Assembly: GCA_038227135.1 (NCBI GenBank)
Contig: JBBRQC010000002.1
Span: forward strand, 124,001 to 188,000
Length of the DNA: 64,000 nucleotides
From: UBA4720 sp038227135
Lineage (GTDB): Bacteria; Gemmatimonadota; Gemmatimonadetes; Gemmatimonadales; Gemmatimonadaceae
Direction: 5' to 3'
Shown: positions 40,786 through 50,545 of the stretch, one piece after another
Position numbering within the stretch: the first letter of the stretch is position 1
Layout: each line of letters begins with the position of its first letter
Made by a program: the position numbers and the translations under genes
The notes under the pieces: model-generated
What the model was told of the DNA's origin: nothing
What the model saw: the letters and a program-made list of their open reading frames with translations, nothing else
Databases searched by the model: none

Positions 40786-43295
40786 GCGGTTGCTATGCGA
40801 AGGACATCGCCGAGCACGCCAGCCGCGGTAACGACTGCGCCCGCCCCAGGCCCGGACACCACGAGCGGCCGTTGCCGATATCGCTTGGTCATGAACACGA
40901 AAAGATTGTCGGTCCCGTCGAGAGACGCGAGTGGGCTTCCCGCGTTCACCCGTGCGAGGCCGGCGCGCACCCCGGCGCGCGTGACGCGGACCCGATAGCG
41001 CAGCACTGCGTTGTTCGCCCGCGCATCCTCGACCGCCGCGGCCCAGGATGCATCGAAGTCCGGAAGCGCGGTAAGAAACTGGTCGCGGGAGACGTCGCGC
41101 AAGGCGTCGGGAATCAGCGACTCGATCTCGACGTCTTCCATTTCTCCCGAGTATCCCAGCATGCGTCCCAGAATGAGGCCTTTGCGAGCGACGTCGATCC
41201 CGCTGAGATCGTCGCGCGGGTCTGGCTCGGTGTATCCGAGCGACATCGCCTGCTTCACGACGTCGGAGAAGGCTCTACCTCGACCCAGCTCGCTGAACAC
41301 GAAGCCCATCGTGCCGGATGGAGAGCAATCGATCGCCTCGACCCGATCGCCCGAGGCGACGAGCTGCTGAACCGTGTCTATGATCGGAAGCCCCGCGCCG
41401 ACGGTCGCTTCGTGCAGCACTCGACGTCCCTTGTTGCGCGCGCCGAGGATGCGCTTCGAGATCGCGAAGCTGCTCGCCAACGGCACCTTGTTCGCCAGGA
41501 CGAGGTCGAGCCCGTGATCGAGTGCAGTAGTGAGCGCGGCCGAGGTGTCTCCGCTAGCCACATCGACGAGGACGGGGCGGACCATCGCGTGACTCGTCAT
41601 GAACGCAACAGCAGCGTCAGCCGTCGCGTGCTTTCCGCCAGTGACTTTCTCGAGCGCGCCACCAGACTGCTTCTCACGGAGCGCGAGCTCGAGCTGACGC
41701 GCGGTGAGTCCACGGCGGTTGTACAAATAGCCCGAGCGATCTATGAGCCCGATGATCCTGAGCGGCGGCGCTTCCCGTTTGGACAAGGATTGAATCTGTG
41801 CGACGAGCTCTCCTCCCACGCGTCCGACTCCGAGAATGATGACATCGGCTGCATCCGCCTTGCTTGCGATCCGCCCGCCACCGACCTTATCGAGTCGAAA
41901 CGCCGAATGGACAGCGCGCACCGCGTCGCCGCCCTGACGGTCATCGACTACGAACGAGATGTTGCGCTCGGTAGCGCCCTGCGCGATGGCGATGACGTTC
42001 ACCGAGGCGTCGGCAACAGCGCCGAAGACTCGCGCCGCGATGCCGGGCATGTGAGCCATCCCCGAGCCGACGACAGCGATCGTCGTCAATCCAGATTGCA
42101 TCGCAATGTTTTCGATTTCGTGTCGCGCCAGCTCCTCCCGGAGATCTTCGCGCAGGTAGGCCGTGATCTCCTCGGCACGGTTGCCGGGAATTGTGAAGCA
42201 GATCGATTGCTCCGACGAAGCCTGGGAGATCAGGGACACCGATACGTGCGCGTGCGCCAGAGCGCCGAACACTCGGGCGGCGACGCCGGGAATTCCGAGC
42301 ATCCCGCTGCCGCTCACGGTGATCATCGCCTGGTCCGGCATGCCGGAAATCGCGCGAACGGGCGCACCTTTGACCGACCTGCCAGCGATTATGGATGTAC
42401 CGTGAGCGGCGAGATCGGCGAACGGCCGCAGCCTGAGCGTTGTGCCGCCGAGCAGCGGCATGAGCGTGCGGGGATGCAGCACCTTGGCGCCGTAGTACGC
42501 GAGCTCGGATGCTTCGCGCACATCGAGAAATGGCACGACTCGCGCGGCGGGCACGAGGCGCGGATCGGCCGTCATCACCCCCGCGACGTCCTTCCATAGT
42601 GTGACGTTCCGCGCCGACAGCGCGCGGCCAAGCACCGTTGCGGTGAGATCGGATCCGCCGCGACCCAGCGTGACGACGTGTCCGTCGCGTCCCATGCCGA
42701 TGAATCCGGGGACGACGACTATCAGATCCTTATCGAGTTGGGGAAGCAGTACAGATCGCGCGGCGATCTCACTTCGGGCGAGGTCGGGCGCAGCGTTGCC
42801 GTGGCGTCCGTCCGTCTCGATCAGCTGCGTCGCGTCGATCACCACGCTCGGCGCCCCAGCCGCGCGCAGCATGGCGCTGACGATTTGCGCGGCAGCACGC
42901 TCGCCATGGGCGAGGACAGCGTCGCGACGCTGCGCCCGATCAGTATGTGGCGGTGCGAGGGCTCGCAGATTTGTGGTGAGCACGTCAGCCAGTAACGCGA
43001 GCTCGCGCTCGACCGCGTTGCGCTCCTTGCCGGTCACGACCGCATGTGCGACGGCGGCGTGCCGCTCGGTGAGCTCGCCCGCGATTGTGTCGGCTTCCCC
43101 TGAGTTCCCTTCAGCCGCTGAGTGAACCGCTCGCAACAGGGAATCGGTCACGCCCTGGAGCGCCGAAGTGACTACGACCCGCCGTTCGTCGGACGGCTCC
43201 GCCAGCAGAGCGCCGACGTGGGCGATCGCGCTGGCGCCGGCAAGCGCGGCGCCGCCGAATTTGTGGATGGCGATCGGATGCGTGGCTGACGGCAT
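40782..43295 (-). CDS. thrA: Bifunctional aspartokinase / homoserine dehydrogenase
   Basis: 837 residues from the ATG at 43295 (GAGAGGGG just upstream). Residues 1-about 290 form the aspartokinase (LGRGGSDLTATVLGRAL), about 310-470 two ACT domains (ITVSGSGMLGIPGVAARVF; IAVVGSGMAHMPGIAARVF) for threonine feedback, and about 485-837 homoserine dehydrogenase (VIILGVGRVGGELVAQIQ, HEATVGAGLPIIDTV, GYTEPDPRDDLSGIDVARKGLIL). The usual KFGGTS at the kinase N-terminus reads KFGGAA. The dehydrogenase half is clearly paralogous to that of the metX/hom fusion. First gene of thrABC. Confidence 0.95.
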   Translation of the reverse strand: MPSATHPIAIHKFGGAALAGASAIAHVGALLAEPSDERRVVVTSALQGVTDSLLRAVHSAAEGNSGEADTIAGELTERHAAVAHAVVTGKERNAVERELALLADVLTTNLRALAPPHTDRAQRRDAVLAHGERAAAQIVSAMLRAAGAPSVVIDATQLIETDGRHGNAAPDLARSEIAARSVLLPQLDKDLIVVVPGFIGMGRDGHVVTLGRGGSDLTATVLGRALSARNVTLWKDVAGVMTADPRLVPAARVVPFLDVREASELAYYGAKVLHPRTLMPLLGGTTLRLRPFADLAAHGTSIIAGRSVKGAPVRAISGMPDQAMITVSGSGMLGIPGVAARVFGALAHAHVSVSLISQASSEQSICFTIPGNRAEEITAYLREDLREELARHEIENIAMQSGLTTIAVVGSGMAHMPGIAARVFGAVADASVNVIAIAQGATERNISFVVDDRQGGDAVRAVHSAFRLDKVGGGRIASKADAADVIILGVGRVGGELVAQIQSLSKREAPPLRIIGLIDRSGYLYNRRGLTARQLELALREKQSGGALEKVTGGKHATADAAVAFMTSHAMVRPVLVDVASGDTSAALTTALDHGLDLVLANKVPLASSFAISKRILGARNKGRRVLHEATVGAGLPIIDTVQQLVASGDRVEAIDCSPSGTMGFVFSELGRGRAFSDVVKQAMSLGYTEPDPRDDLSGIDVARKGLILGRMLGYSGEMEDVEIESLIPDALRDVSRDQFLTALPDFDASWAAAVEDARANNAVLRYRVRVTRAGVRAGLARVNAGSPLASLDGTDNLFVFMTKRYRQRPLVVSGPGAGAVVTAAGVLGDVLRIATA

Positions 43296-43370
43296 GAGCC
43301 CCTCTCGCCAACATACGATGGTCGGGGTTGCTAAAGAAGGGCGCGACAAGCCAAACGGCCTGGCGCGAAC

Positions 43371-44342
43371 CTATACCTCGTCCCCCTGCAACGCCCTGAC
43401 GAGCGCGCCTTCCTCCCCCGGCCGCTCGTCGCCCCAGAGCAGCAGCAGCGCCAGAATTCCGTAGATCGGGAGGTGCCCAACCAGCTCCCGCCAGCCGAGG
43501 AACGGAAGCGTGAGATTGAATGGAACCAGCGTAATGACGATGATGAGACGGACGTACGTCCCCGCAATGAGCATCAACCCGACGAGCAATTCGATAGTCC
43601 CCGCGATCAGCAGGAACCTCGTGTCGTCGACGCCGGGCATCCCGATGTACGGGAAGAAATTGAAGTGGTGCTCCGAGAGAAATGCGAGCCCCATCGGGAT
43701 GTTCCACAGCTTCTCGCTGAACGCGACGATGGTGAGGCCAATTCCGAGCGCCACCCTGAGCACCGGCACCGCGTAGGGAACGAGCGATTTTACCGGCTTG
43801 TTCAACTTGTCGAACGCCATGTCGAACGCGAGCGGGCCGCGTCCCGTTGCGAAGAGAAAAAACGCGATGCCGAATACCTCCGTGTGCTCGATGAGCCGAA
43901 GCGGCCCGAACACCAGCATCCCGACGGCCCAAAGGGCGATGAGCGCTACGGCGGCGAAGCGCGCAAGCGCCCCGTAGATGAAGCTGAGGGCAATGGCGAT
44001 CTCCACCATTCCGAGCAGTCCGTCCAGGAAATTGACGGGCAGCTCAAGGTTGGGAACGAAGAGCTGCCTGCTCACCCCGCTCACGAGCAGCGTGACGCCC
44101 AGGTGCACTCCAATCACTAGCGGCACCCAGCTGAGGAGCCTGACGTAATTCTCCCACGGCATCCCCAGTGCGATCGGACCGGGCACGACGGTTCGCCGTC
44201 CGCGAGCGCGGTACACGAGCGTCGCGATGGCGGTGATCCCGACGGCGACAGCGACAGGGATGAGACTGTTCGACGAGCTCCACGTGTCGAACTGAACCGG
44301 GAATCGGGTCTCGTCGAGGAACCAGCGTTCGTGGAGGATCAC
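43371..44342 (-). CDS. DoxX-like polytopic membrane protein
   Basis: 323 residues, GTG start at 44342. About eight hydrophobic helices (LIPVAVAVGITAIATLVY, LVIGVHLGVTLLVSGV, MVEIAIALSFIYGAL and others). The layout with PVLRVALGIGLTIVAFSEKLWN and FLLIAGTIELLVGLMLIAG is like DoxX/DoxD membrane subunits, though longer than the four-helix core. Function unknown. It lies 75 bp upstream of thrA on the same strand. Confidence 0.72.
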   Translation of the reverse strand: MILHERWFLDETRFPVQFDTWSSSNSLIPVAVAVGITAIATLVYRARGRRTVVPGPIALGMPWENYVRLLSWVPLVIGVHLGVTLLVSGVSRQLFVPNLELPVNFLDGLLGMVEIAIALSFIYGALARFAAVALIALWAVGMLVFGPLRLIEHTEVFGIAFFLFATGRGPLAFDMAFDKLNKPVKSLVPYAVPVLRVALGIGLTIVAFSEKLWNIPMGLAFLSEHHFNFFPYIGMPGVDDTRFLLIAGTIELLVGLMLIAGTYVRLIIVITLVPFNLTLPFLGWRELVGHLPIYGILALLLLWGDERPGEEGALVRALQGDEV

Positions 44343-44504
44343 TATGTCAAGAACTTATGGGCCGCCAATTGCGTTCGTGAGATCGACTACCCGCTTCCCG
44401 CTGCCAGCCGTAACGCTATCCGCTGAGGACCCATGCTCCGCTGCGCAGGCCGCGAGGTGGCGGGTTTTATACATTCCCACGTCTAGCCTTTAAACCAAAA
44501 AGCA

Positions 44505-45056
44505 ATGACCACAACGACTGCGCAATCATCCCCGGTCGAAACCGGGTCCCCTCTCTCCGTTCTTTTCGCGGATCTCGACGGCGAATTGGCCACCACCCGA
44601 CGCATGCTCGAGCGCGTCCCCAACGGGCACGACGACTGGCGTCCGCACGCAAAATCGAGATCACTCGGACAGCTCGCTACGCATCTCGCTCAGCTTCCCG
44701 GATTCGGAATGATGATGCTGACGCAGGACGAATTCGACGGCAAAACCCAGCGCCCGGATGAGCCCACCTTCGCAAGCAGCGCCCACCGTGTGAAAATGTT
44801 CGACGACCTGAGCGCGCAGCTGCGTGGTGTACTTCGCCAGCTGACGTGGGACAAGGCGCGATCCACCTGGACACTGCGGCTCGGTGATAACGTCCTGATG
44901 GAATCGCCACGTGTGAATGTCTTCCGCACGGCCTTCATTACGCACTCCGCCCACCATCGCGCGCAGGTGGGTGTCTACCTGCGGTTACTCGATATGCCTG
45001 TGCCGTACAGCTACGGCGCGTCGGCGGACGAGCAGCCTCCGATGCCTGGACGCTGA
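44505..45056 (+). CDS. DinB/YfiT-like protein
   Basis: 183 residues forming a DinB-type four-helix bundle: LFADLDGELATTRRMLERVPNGHDDWRPHAKSRSL at the start, then THLAQLPGF and ITHSAHHRAQVGVYLRLLDMPVPYSYG. The three His residues of DinB metal sites (THLA, HSAHHR) are present. Many members are thiol-dependent S-transferases or uncharacterised metalloenzymes. Monocistronic, divergent from the DoxX-like gene. Confidence 0.88.
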   Translation: MTTTTAQSSPVETGSPLSVLFADLDGELATTRRMLERVPNGHDDWRPHAKSRSLGQLATHLAQLPGFGMMMLTQDEFDGKTQRPDEPTFASSAHRVKMFDDLSAQLRGVLRQLTWDKARSTWTLRLGDNVLMESPRVNVFRTAFITHSAHHRAQVGVYLRLLDMPVPYSYGASADEQPPMPGR

Positions 45057-45156
45057 GCGTGCGTCGCTTTCCGGCACCCACGGAGCGGAAGTAACGAGAA
45101 CGTCGATACTGGACACGTAGTCTCGGCGCGGTCAGGTTAGCTACTCCAGGAGGCCG

Positions 45157-47547
45157 ATGGATTCGTCCAGAGACTCGGAGTTCGACGCGCGTTTGAAGAG
45201 AATCGAGGCAGCGCTCGCCGATCTGCAGAGATCGTTCGACGCACTGGCTTCCGATCGGACGTCCGGTCCGGCGCGGGAACGCGCAATGGAGCAACCGGCC
45301 TCATACCAACGGTCGGGAGCTACCCCACCTCCAGCCGCGCCACCCCACCGGCGACAAACAACTCCGCCCTCAATCAATAGCAGTGTTGCATCCCTGCTCT
45401 CGTCACACGACGCCGAATGGTGGCTGAGCCGCGTCGGAATTGGATTCCTCGTCCTCGGCGTGCTGCTGCTCTACGGGTACGCGGTCGACCACGGCTGGAT
45501 TACGCCGCCCGTCCGGGTTCTCGCCGGGACGGTTCTGGGAGGACTTCTCTTCTGGTTCGCCGGTCGCGTTCGCTCAGAATCCAAAACGGCGCCGAATGCA
45601 GATCTCGGATTCCGCGAGCTCCTTCTCGGAGGAGCGCTCGCGATCTGGTACGTGACGGCGTATGCCGCCGGCGTGTGGTACCAGCTGCTCCCGATTCCCG
45701 CGGTGAGGCTGATTCTTTTCCTGCTCGCGGTCCTCTCCACCTGGATCGCGCTCCAGGAGAATCGTGAGATATTTGCGCTCGCAGCAGTGGCGACCGGTTT
45801 CGCGACTCCCTTCATCCTGCCGGCGCCAGTCAACACACTGGCCGAACTGTCGCTGTATACGGGCGCGGTCGCCGCGATCGGATTGATCATCTATCTGCTG
45901 CGCGGCTGGCAGTCGATTCTGTGGATCACCTTCGCCGCGTTCTGGATGATCGTCGCCGAGACTGCAAATGCGCAAGCGATCGGCCCGTCCAGGACATTGG
46001 ACTCTTTCGACTCGGTAACTCACTGGACTACCAGTCCGGCGGCCGGCGTCGAGATCACCATCCACCCCGATTCGGACGGCATCCACGGCCGAACCATGCG
46101 TCTGGATTTCGACTTTCACGGCAACAGTGGGTACGCGATCGTCCATCGCTCGCTGAATTTGCCGCTGCCGCCCAACTACCAGTTCTCATTCGCAATCAAA
46201 GGAGAAGCACCCTCCAACATCCTCGAGTTCAAGCTGATTGACTCGACGGGCGCGAACGTTTGGCTGTCCAGCAAGATCGGGTTCGTATTCCCGCGTGCCT
46301 GGCAAATCGTCAAAGTCAACAAGCAGGAGATCCATTTTGGGTGGGGTCAGCCCCGCGACTACGACCTCAAGAGAGTCGCTGCGCTCGAGCTCGCGATCAC
46401 CGCCGGCACAGGCGGAAAGGGAAGTGTGTGGCTCGACGACCTCGCGATCACTCCGCTCAGCGGGCGGGTTGCAAGCTCGGTTATCGCCCCGCAAGTCGGA
46501 CCAATACCCTTTATGCGCGTCAGATCGGCGGCGGTTGGCTCAGTCGCAATGACGATCCTTCTTTTGATCGCCGCGGTTGCGTTCACCCGTACTCCGTTGC
46601 TTCGTCGCGAGCTGCTAAGGACCGGCTCGCCTCGCTACACTTCGCCGCCTGCCACAGAACGCAGCAAGGAGTTTGTCAAAGCGATGGATTCACTCTCCGC
46701 CGCGATTGGTGGGGGGAAAACCGCGCCCGACAGCGTGGTGGTCTGGGCGCTGATGCTGGCGAGCGCGTACTTGGCGATCACGCTGTTCGGCGCGATCTGG
46801 ACACGAGTACCTGACGAAATGTGGGGAGCATCGTTCCTGGTGCTGGGACTTGGCGCGCTTCTCTATTCGCAGCGGGCCTCGCACCAGGATGCGGAAATCA
46901 GTCACGCCGCTCTGACTGCCGGTGTGCTGTGGACTCTGATCGGAATCGCCAGGGTTGCTCCAACTCCGGAGAACATTCCCGCGTGTGCGCTGGTTACGGC
47001 ACTCATCTTCAATTTCCCGTCGGGCAAATTCGCGGGTCCTTGCACGGTCACGAAGGTTCTAGTCGCGCTGGTGTTATGGATCATCGCCGCGCATGAGCTC
47101 TCGCTGGTCGACACCGGCCTCGACCATTATCGGTGGATCTTCTCCGACGTACTGACGCTCGGAGCTGCGACCTTCATCTCCCTGCGTCTCATCGCCAATG
47201 GACCCGAGCAGATGCAAGGCCGGATTCTCGGCGTCGCGACCTATTTGACCGGGCTGATCGTGCTTTGGAGCGCGCTCGACCCTCTCTGGGCGCCGCTGGT
47301 CACCGCGAGCTACGCGCTGCTCGGCGCCACGCTGCTGATTCTGAGCCAGCGTGACAAAGCCCGGCCGATGTTGAAGTACCTCGGCGGAGTGACGATGATC
47401 ATCGTGGTGGCGCGGCTGCTATTCGTCGATCTCGCGAGCGTGGAGACGATCTGGCGGATCCTGCTGTTTCTCGTCTGCGGCGCGGTGTTCCTGTACACCG
47501 CGTACCAGATGCAATCCGGACGGGCCGGGCCGTCGCGATCCGACTAA
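45157..47547 (+). CDS. DUF2339-like polytopic membrane protein with inserted jelly-roll domain
   Basis: 796 residues behind AGGAGG. An N-terminal coiled-coil (FDARLKRIEAALADLQRSFDALA) and Pro-rich linker lead to membrane helices starting at WWLSRVGIGFLVLGVLLLYGYAV, a DUF2339-like pattern. After helix set 1, residues about 275-440 form a soluble beta domain (LDSFDSVTHWTT..., RLDFDFHGNSGYAIVHRSLNL, NILEFKLIDSTGANVWLS, KGSVWLDDLAI) resembling carbohydrate-binding CBM11/CIA30 jelly rolls. A helix at 46520-46600 and some eight more helices follow. The beta domain probably faces the periplasm. Role unknown. Confidence 0.75.
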   Translation: MDSSRDSEFDARLKRIEAALADLQRSFDALASDRTSGPARERAMEQPASYQRSGATPPPAAPPHRRQTTPPSINSSVASLLSSHDAEWWLSRVGIGFLVLGVLLLYGYAVDHGWITPPVRVLAGTVLGGLLFWFAGRVRSESKTAPNADLGFRELLLGGALAIWYVTAYAAGVWYQLLPIPAVRLILFLLAVLSTWIALQENREIFALAAVATGFATPFILPAPVNTLAELSLYTGAVAAIGLIIYLLRGWQSILWITFAAFWMIVAETANAQAIGPSRTLDSFDSVTHWTTSPAAGVEITIHPDSDGIHGRTMRLDFDFHGNSGYAIVHRSLNLPLPPNYQFSFAIKGEAPSNILEFKLIDSTGANVWLSSKIGFVFPRAWQIVKVNKQEIHFGWGQPRDYDLKRVAALELAITAGTGGKGSVWLDDLAITPLSGRVASSVIAPQVGPIPFMRVRSAAVGSVAMTILLLIAAVAFTRTPLLRRELLRTGSPRYTSPPATERSKEFVKAMDSLSAAIGGGKTAPDSVVVWALMLASAYLAITLFGAIWTRVPDEMWGASFLVLGLGALLYSQRASHQDAEISHAALTAGVLWTLIGIARVAPTPENIPACALVTALIFNFPSGKFAGPCTVTKVLVALVLWIIAAHELSLVDTGLDHYRWIFSDVLTLGAATFISLRLIANGPEQMQGRILGVATYLTGLIVLWSALDPLWAPLVTASYALLGATLLILSQRDKARPMLKYLGGVTMIIVVARLLFVDLASVETIWRILLFLVCGAVFLYTAYQMQSGRAGPSRSD

Positions 47548-47570
47548 GAGTGCTGTCTACTGCCTAACTG

Positions 47571-47610
47571 CACCCGTTCAGTTCCCGTTCAGTCGCAGTT
47601 TCCATTCAGC
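47571..47610 (-). repeat. Dispersed CAACTGAAC-family repeat, double copy
   Basis: CACCCGTTCAGTTCCCGTTC followed by AGTCGCAGTTTCC and ATTCAG: two adjacent degenerate copies of the repeat between two convergent genes, 24 bp after the membrane-protein stop. Confidence 0.45.
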
Positions 47611-47621
47611 TGACGCGGCGC

Positions 47622-50117
47622 CTACTTGACGGTATTGACGCAAACCCCGGGCGATCCGAGCCCAACCGCCGTCCTTAGAACGTAAACGGCATCCGCCGAC
47701 TGAATTGCAAAATTGCAATCAGCATCGCCCCGCGGATAAACCATCGTCGAAACCGGAAGCGAGCCGACGAGCGATTGTTGAATGAGCAGCGCGTCGAACG
47801 CATCCACTTTTCCATCAGCGTTGACGTCGCCACGCAGGACGGCGGCCTCGCCGCCCACCGTGTAAGCGAACATTCCCCGCCCGTACGTGCCCGCGAGAAG
47901 GAGGTTCGCGCCGGGGGCGTAGACGAGATCGTGAACGATGACGTTCGGTAGTCCTGCCGGTCCGCTGGTCCAGCTGCTCCCCGGACTCGCCGTCTGGAAA
48001 ACGCCGACATCCGTGCCGACCATTACCCCGACACCCGGAACGAAGGCGATCGCATTCGCAGGAGCATCAACGAGTCCCGCACTGATGTCGGTCCAGGTCG
48101 CTCCCGCATTCCTGGTTTCGAATACGTGCCCGCTGGAGAAACCGGACACCGTGAGCAGCGCGTGGGCGGCGTCGGTAGGATCGATCACAATGCGCGTCAC
48201 GTACCTGTTCGGCAGACCAGTCGGACTCGCCGTGTAGGTGGCTCCCGCGTCACGGGATACGTTCACCGCCCCGTCGCTCGCGCCGACATAAATCGTTCGT
48301 GGGTCGATACTCGCCACCGCGATTGTCGTTATGAACCCGCTGCCCTTCGTCAGATCTCCACTGATTGCGGTCCACAGAGTGCCTTCGTTGAGCGTTCTGT
48401 AAAGGCGATGCGTCCCGAAGTAGAGCTTCGTCGGTGTGACCGGGTCCATCACGTATGGCGGCAGGAAGGCCGCGCGATCACCGCTTGCAATTCCCGTGGT
48501 TCGCCTCGAGGAAGAATTCACGGATGGTGACCCGTCATAACGGATGATGTACGCCCCACCACCATTCGGGTCCCATTGCGATTCCCCGTAAATGATATCG
48601 GGATTGCTGTAGTTGATCGCCGTGTATCCGCCGTCTCCGCTCAGGAACCCGTTCCAGAACATCGAACCGGTGTACACGTGGGTGCCGTTGTCCTGCGACC
48701 CGCCCATGATCTGCGAGCCGTTTGGAGTCACGGAAATTCCCGGGTAGTACTGGGTTACAGTGAGCCCGGCGTTGCGACTCACCCAGCTGTTCCCGTTGTC
48801 CGTCGACACGAACACGCCGCCATCGGTGCCCGCGTACAGAATGTCAGGATTGCGCGGATCGATCGCGATTGAGTGCCAATCGACGTGGACTTCACCGCCC
48901 ATCGGACGGAACGTGGCGCCGCCATCATCTGATCTGAATCCACGAATGCCGGCCAGGTACAACCGGCTCGCGTTTCGCGGATCGATAGCAAGCGCGAGAT
49001 CGTACCAGGCCTGGGTCCCGAAGTCAGTACTGTAGGAGCCACCATTCAGGCCAGTAGCGGCAAGGTGCGTCCATGTCCCAGCCGCGTCATCCCAGACGAA
49101 CAGCCCGGCCAGGCCCCCAGTAGGATCGCCGACAGACGCATAAACCAGGTTGGGAGCAGTGACCGTGGTCGCCAATTCGACTCTGTCGATGTTGGCGAGG
49201 ACCACGTCAGGCAATGGAGGTAGGAGCGTCCAGGTGGCGCCGTTGTCCGTCGACTTGTAGATGCCGCGGCGACTCATCGTTGCGAAGTCGCTGTTCCCCG
49301 CGTAAAACGTTGCGGGCTGAGTCGGGTGCGCAACGACACTGGCCGTTGCTCCCACCAGTACGTAGCTCCAGGTGCTTCCGCCATCGATTGAACGGAACAC
49401 GCCGACATTGCTTGCGCCGAGCAACAGCGTGTTGGCGAGGGAACCGCCCGCCGGGCGCCTGACGACAATCTTGCCGAAGGAGGCGGAGCCACGAGGGATT
49501 CCACCAGAGGTCACTCTGAAGGCGGTCGCACCGAGCTGCGACCAGCTTGTTCCACCGTCGGTGGAGCGGAGAATTCCGCACCCCCAGCTGTTGACGTTGT
49601 ATTCACCGGTTCCCGCGAACAGAACGTTCGGGTCCGCATCATCTATCGTGAGCGCGCCGATAGTGAGATTGCACTGGTCGTCCGTCAGGGCGCTCCAATA
49701 TCCGCCGACGGCGCTCCGCCAAACCCCTCCGGACGCGGTCGCAATGAACAGCGACCCCGCCGAGCTCGGCGCCACCGCCGTAACTCGGCCGATATCGAGC
49801 ATCGACGAGGATCCGCCAAAACCGTTGTCGGCACCGAATACGCCGTTGGGACCCAGCGACCGCCATCCTCCGGGAACGCCGGCGCTGAAGTTGGAAAGCC
49901 ACTGCCTCTGTGCGGAGACCGCGGCTCGCGCTCGTTCCATCTGCGCGTACGGGCGCTCGGTCGACGGGTAGCTCCGCTGCAGCCAGAAATAATCCTCGCG
50001 CGCGTGGACGTCCTCTTTCGGCTCGGCGCTCGTTTGCGCTCCGAGCGACCGCGCCGCGACGCCGACACAGGCGCCGAGAATCAGCGCAAAGAGAATACGG
50101 TTGCCGGCACGCGTCAT
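47622..50117 (-). CDS. Secreted BNR/sortilin-like beta-propeller protein with C-terminal dockerin
   Basis: 831 residues from the ATG at 50117; a signal peptide (MTRAGNRILFALILGACVG) follows. Repeated BNR motifs (GILRSTDGGTSWSQLG, GIYKSTDNGATWTLLP, VFVSTDNGNSWVSRN, VFETRNAGATWTDIS) build two sortilin-like propellers of about 700 residues. The last 75 residues are a dockerin type I module: GDVNADGKVDAFDALLIQQSLVG and the second calcium loop GDADCNFAIQSADAVYVLR. Dockerins bind cohesins, and cohesin-like domains are encoded upstream in the same operon. Surface assembly or a binding protein is inferred. No glycosidase domain is present. Confidence 0.85.
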   Translation of the reverse strand: MTRAGNRILFALILGACVGVAARSLGAQTSAEPKEDVHAREDYFWLQRSYPSTERPYAQMERARAAVSAQRQWLSNFSAGVPGGWRSLGPNGVFGADNGFGGSSSMLDIGRVTAVAPSSAGSLFIATASGGVWRSAVGGYWSALTDDQCNLTIGALTIDDADPNVLFAGTGEYNVNSWGCGILRSTDGGTSWSQLGATAFRVTSGGIPRGSASFGKIVVRRPAGGSLANTLLLGASNVGVFRSIDGGSTWSYVLVGATASVVAHPTQPATFYAGNSDFATMSRRGIYKSTDNGATWTLLPPLPDVVLANIDRVELATTVTAPNLVYASVGDPTGGLAGLFVWDDAAGTWTHLAATGLNGGSYSTDFGTQAWYDLALAIDPRNASRLYLAGIRGFRSDDGGATFRPMGGEVHVDWHSIAIDPRNPDILYAGTDGGVFVSTDNGNSWVSRNAGLTVTQYYPGISVTPNGSQIMGGSQDNGTHVYTGSMFWNGFLSGDGGYTAINYSNPDIIYGESQWDPNGGGAYIIRYDGSPSVNSSSRRTTGIASGDRAAFLPPYVMDPVTPTKLYFGTHRLYRTLNEGTLWTAISGDLTKGSGFITTIAVASIDPRTIYVGASDGAVNVSRDAGATYTASPTGLPNRYVTRIVIDPTDAAHALLTVSGFSSGHVFETRNAGATWTDISAGLVDAPANAIAFVPGVGVMVGTDVGVFQTASPGSSWTSGPAGLPNVIVHDLVYAPGANLLLAGTYGRGMFAYTVGGEAAVLRGDVNADGKVDAFDALLIQQSLVGSLPVSTMVYPRGDADCNFAIQSADAVYVLRTAVGLGSPGVCVNTVK

Positions 50118-50545
50118 CGGAATACCCTCACCGTGACGGCGTTGCTCGTTCCCGAGCTCGTCTCGACGCTTACGTCGTAGCTTCCCGGCCGCAATGCGGA
50201 AAGTGGCGCTTCGCCGCCACGACTGACCATGTCCGGAATGGCGAAGACGATCTCCCGCCCGTCGGAAGATGCGGGAACCAGCTTGAGCGCGGTGTTGCTG
50301 AAATGCACTGTATTCTGTCCGGGCTTTCCGGGAACGAATCCGGTCCCGAGCAACGTGACTTCCACGACTCCACCGTAAGGCACAAGCACGGAATCCGGAC
50401 GCGCTGACTCGATGACTGGAGGCCCGGACGCCACCGAGTTCTCCGCCTGGACTTGTCTGGGTTGAGACTTGATCGGGGCGCACCGCGCGGCCCCGATGAT
50501 CGTGGCAACTGCAAGCGTGCTCACCGCAACTCTGACGCGCCTCAC
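50114..50545 (-). CDS. IPT/TIG-like domain exported protein
   Basis: 143 residues with a signal segment ending GAARC (possible lipobox). The mature part is one Ig-like IPT/TIG domain: PVIESARPDSVLVPYGGVVEVTLLGTGFVPGKPGQNTVHFSN ... GSYDVSVETSSGTSNAVTVRV. It overlaps its neighbours by 4 nt on each side and likely links or displays other surface domains. Confidence 0.75.
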   Translation of the reverse strand: MRRVRVAVSTLAVATIIGAARCAPIKSQPRQVQAENSVASGPPVIESARPDSVLVPYGGVVEVTLLGTGFVPGKPGQNTVHFSNTALKLVPASSDGREIVFAIPDMVSRGGEAPLSALRPGSYDVSVETSSGTSNAVTVRVFR

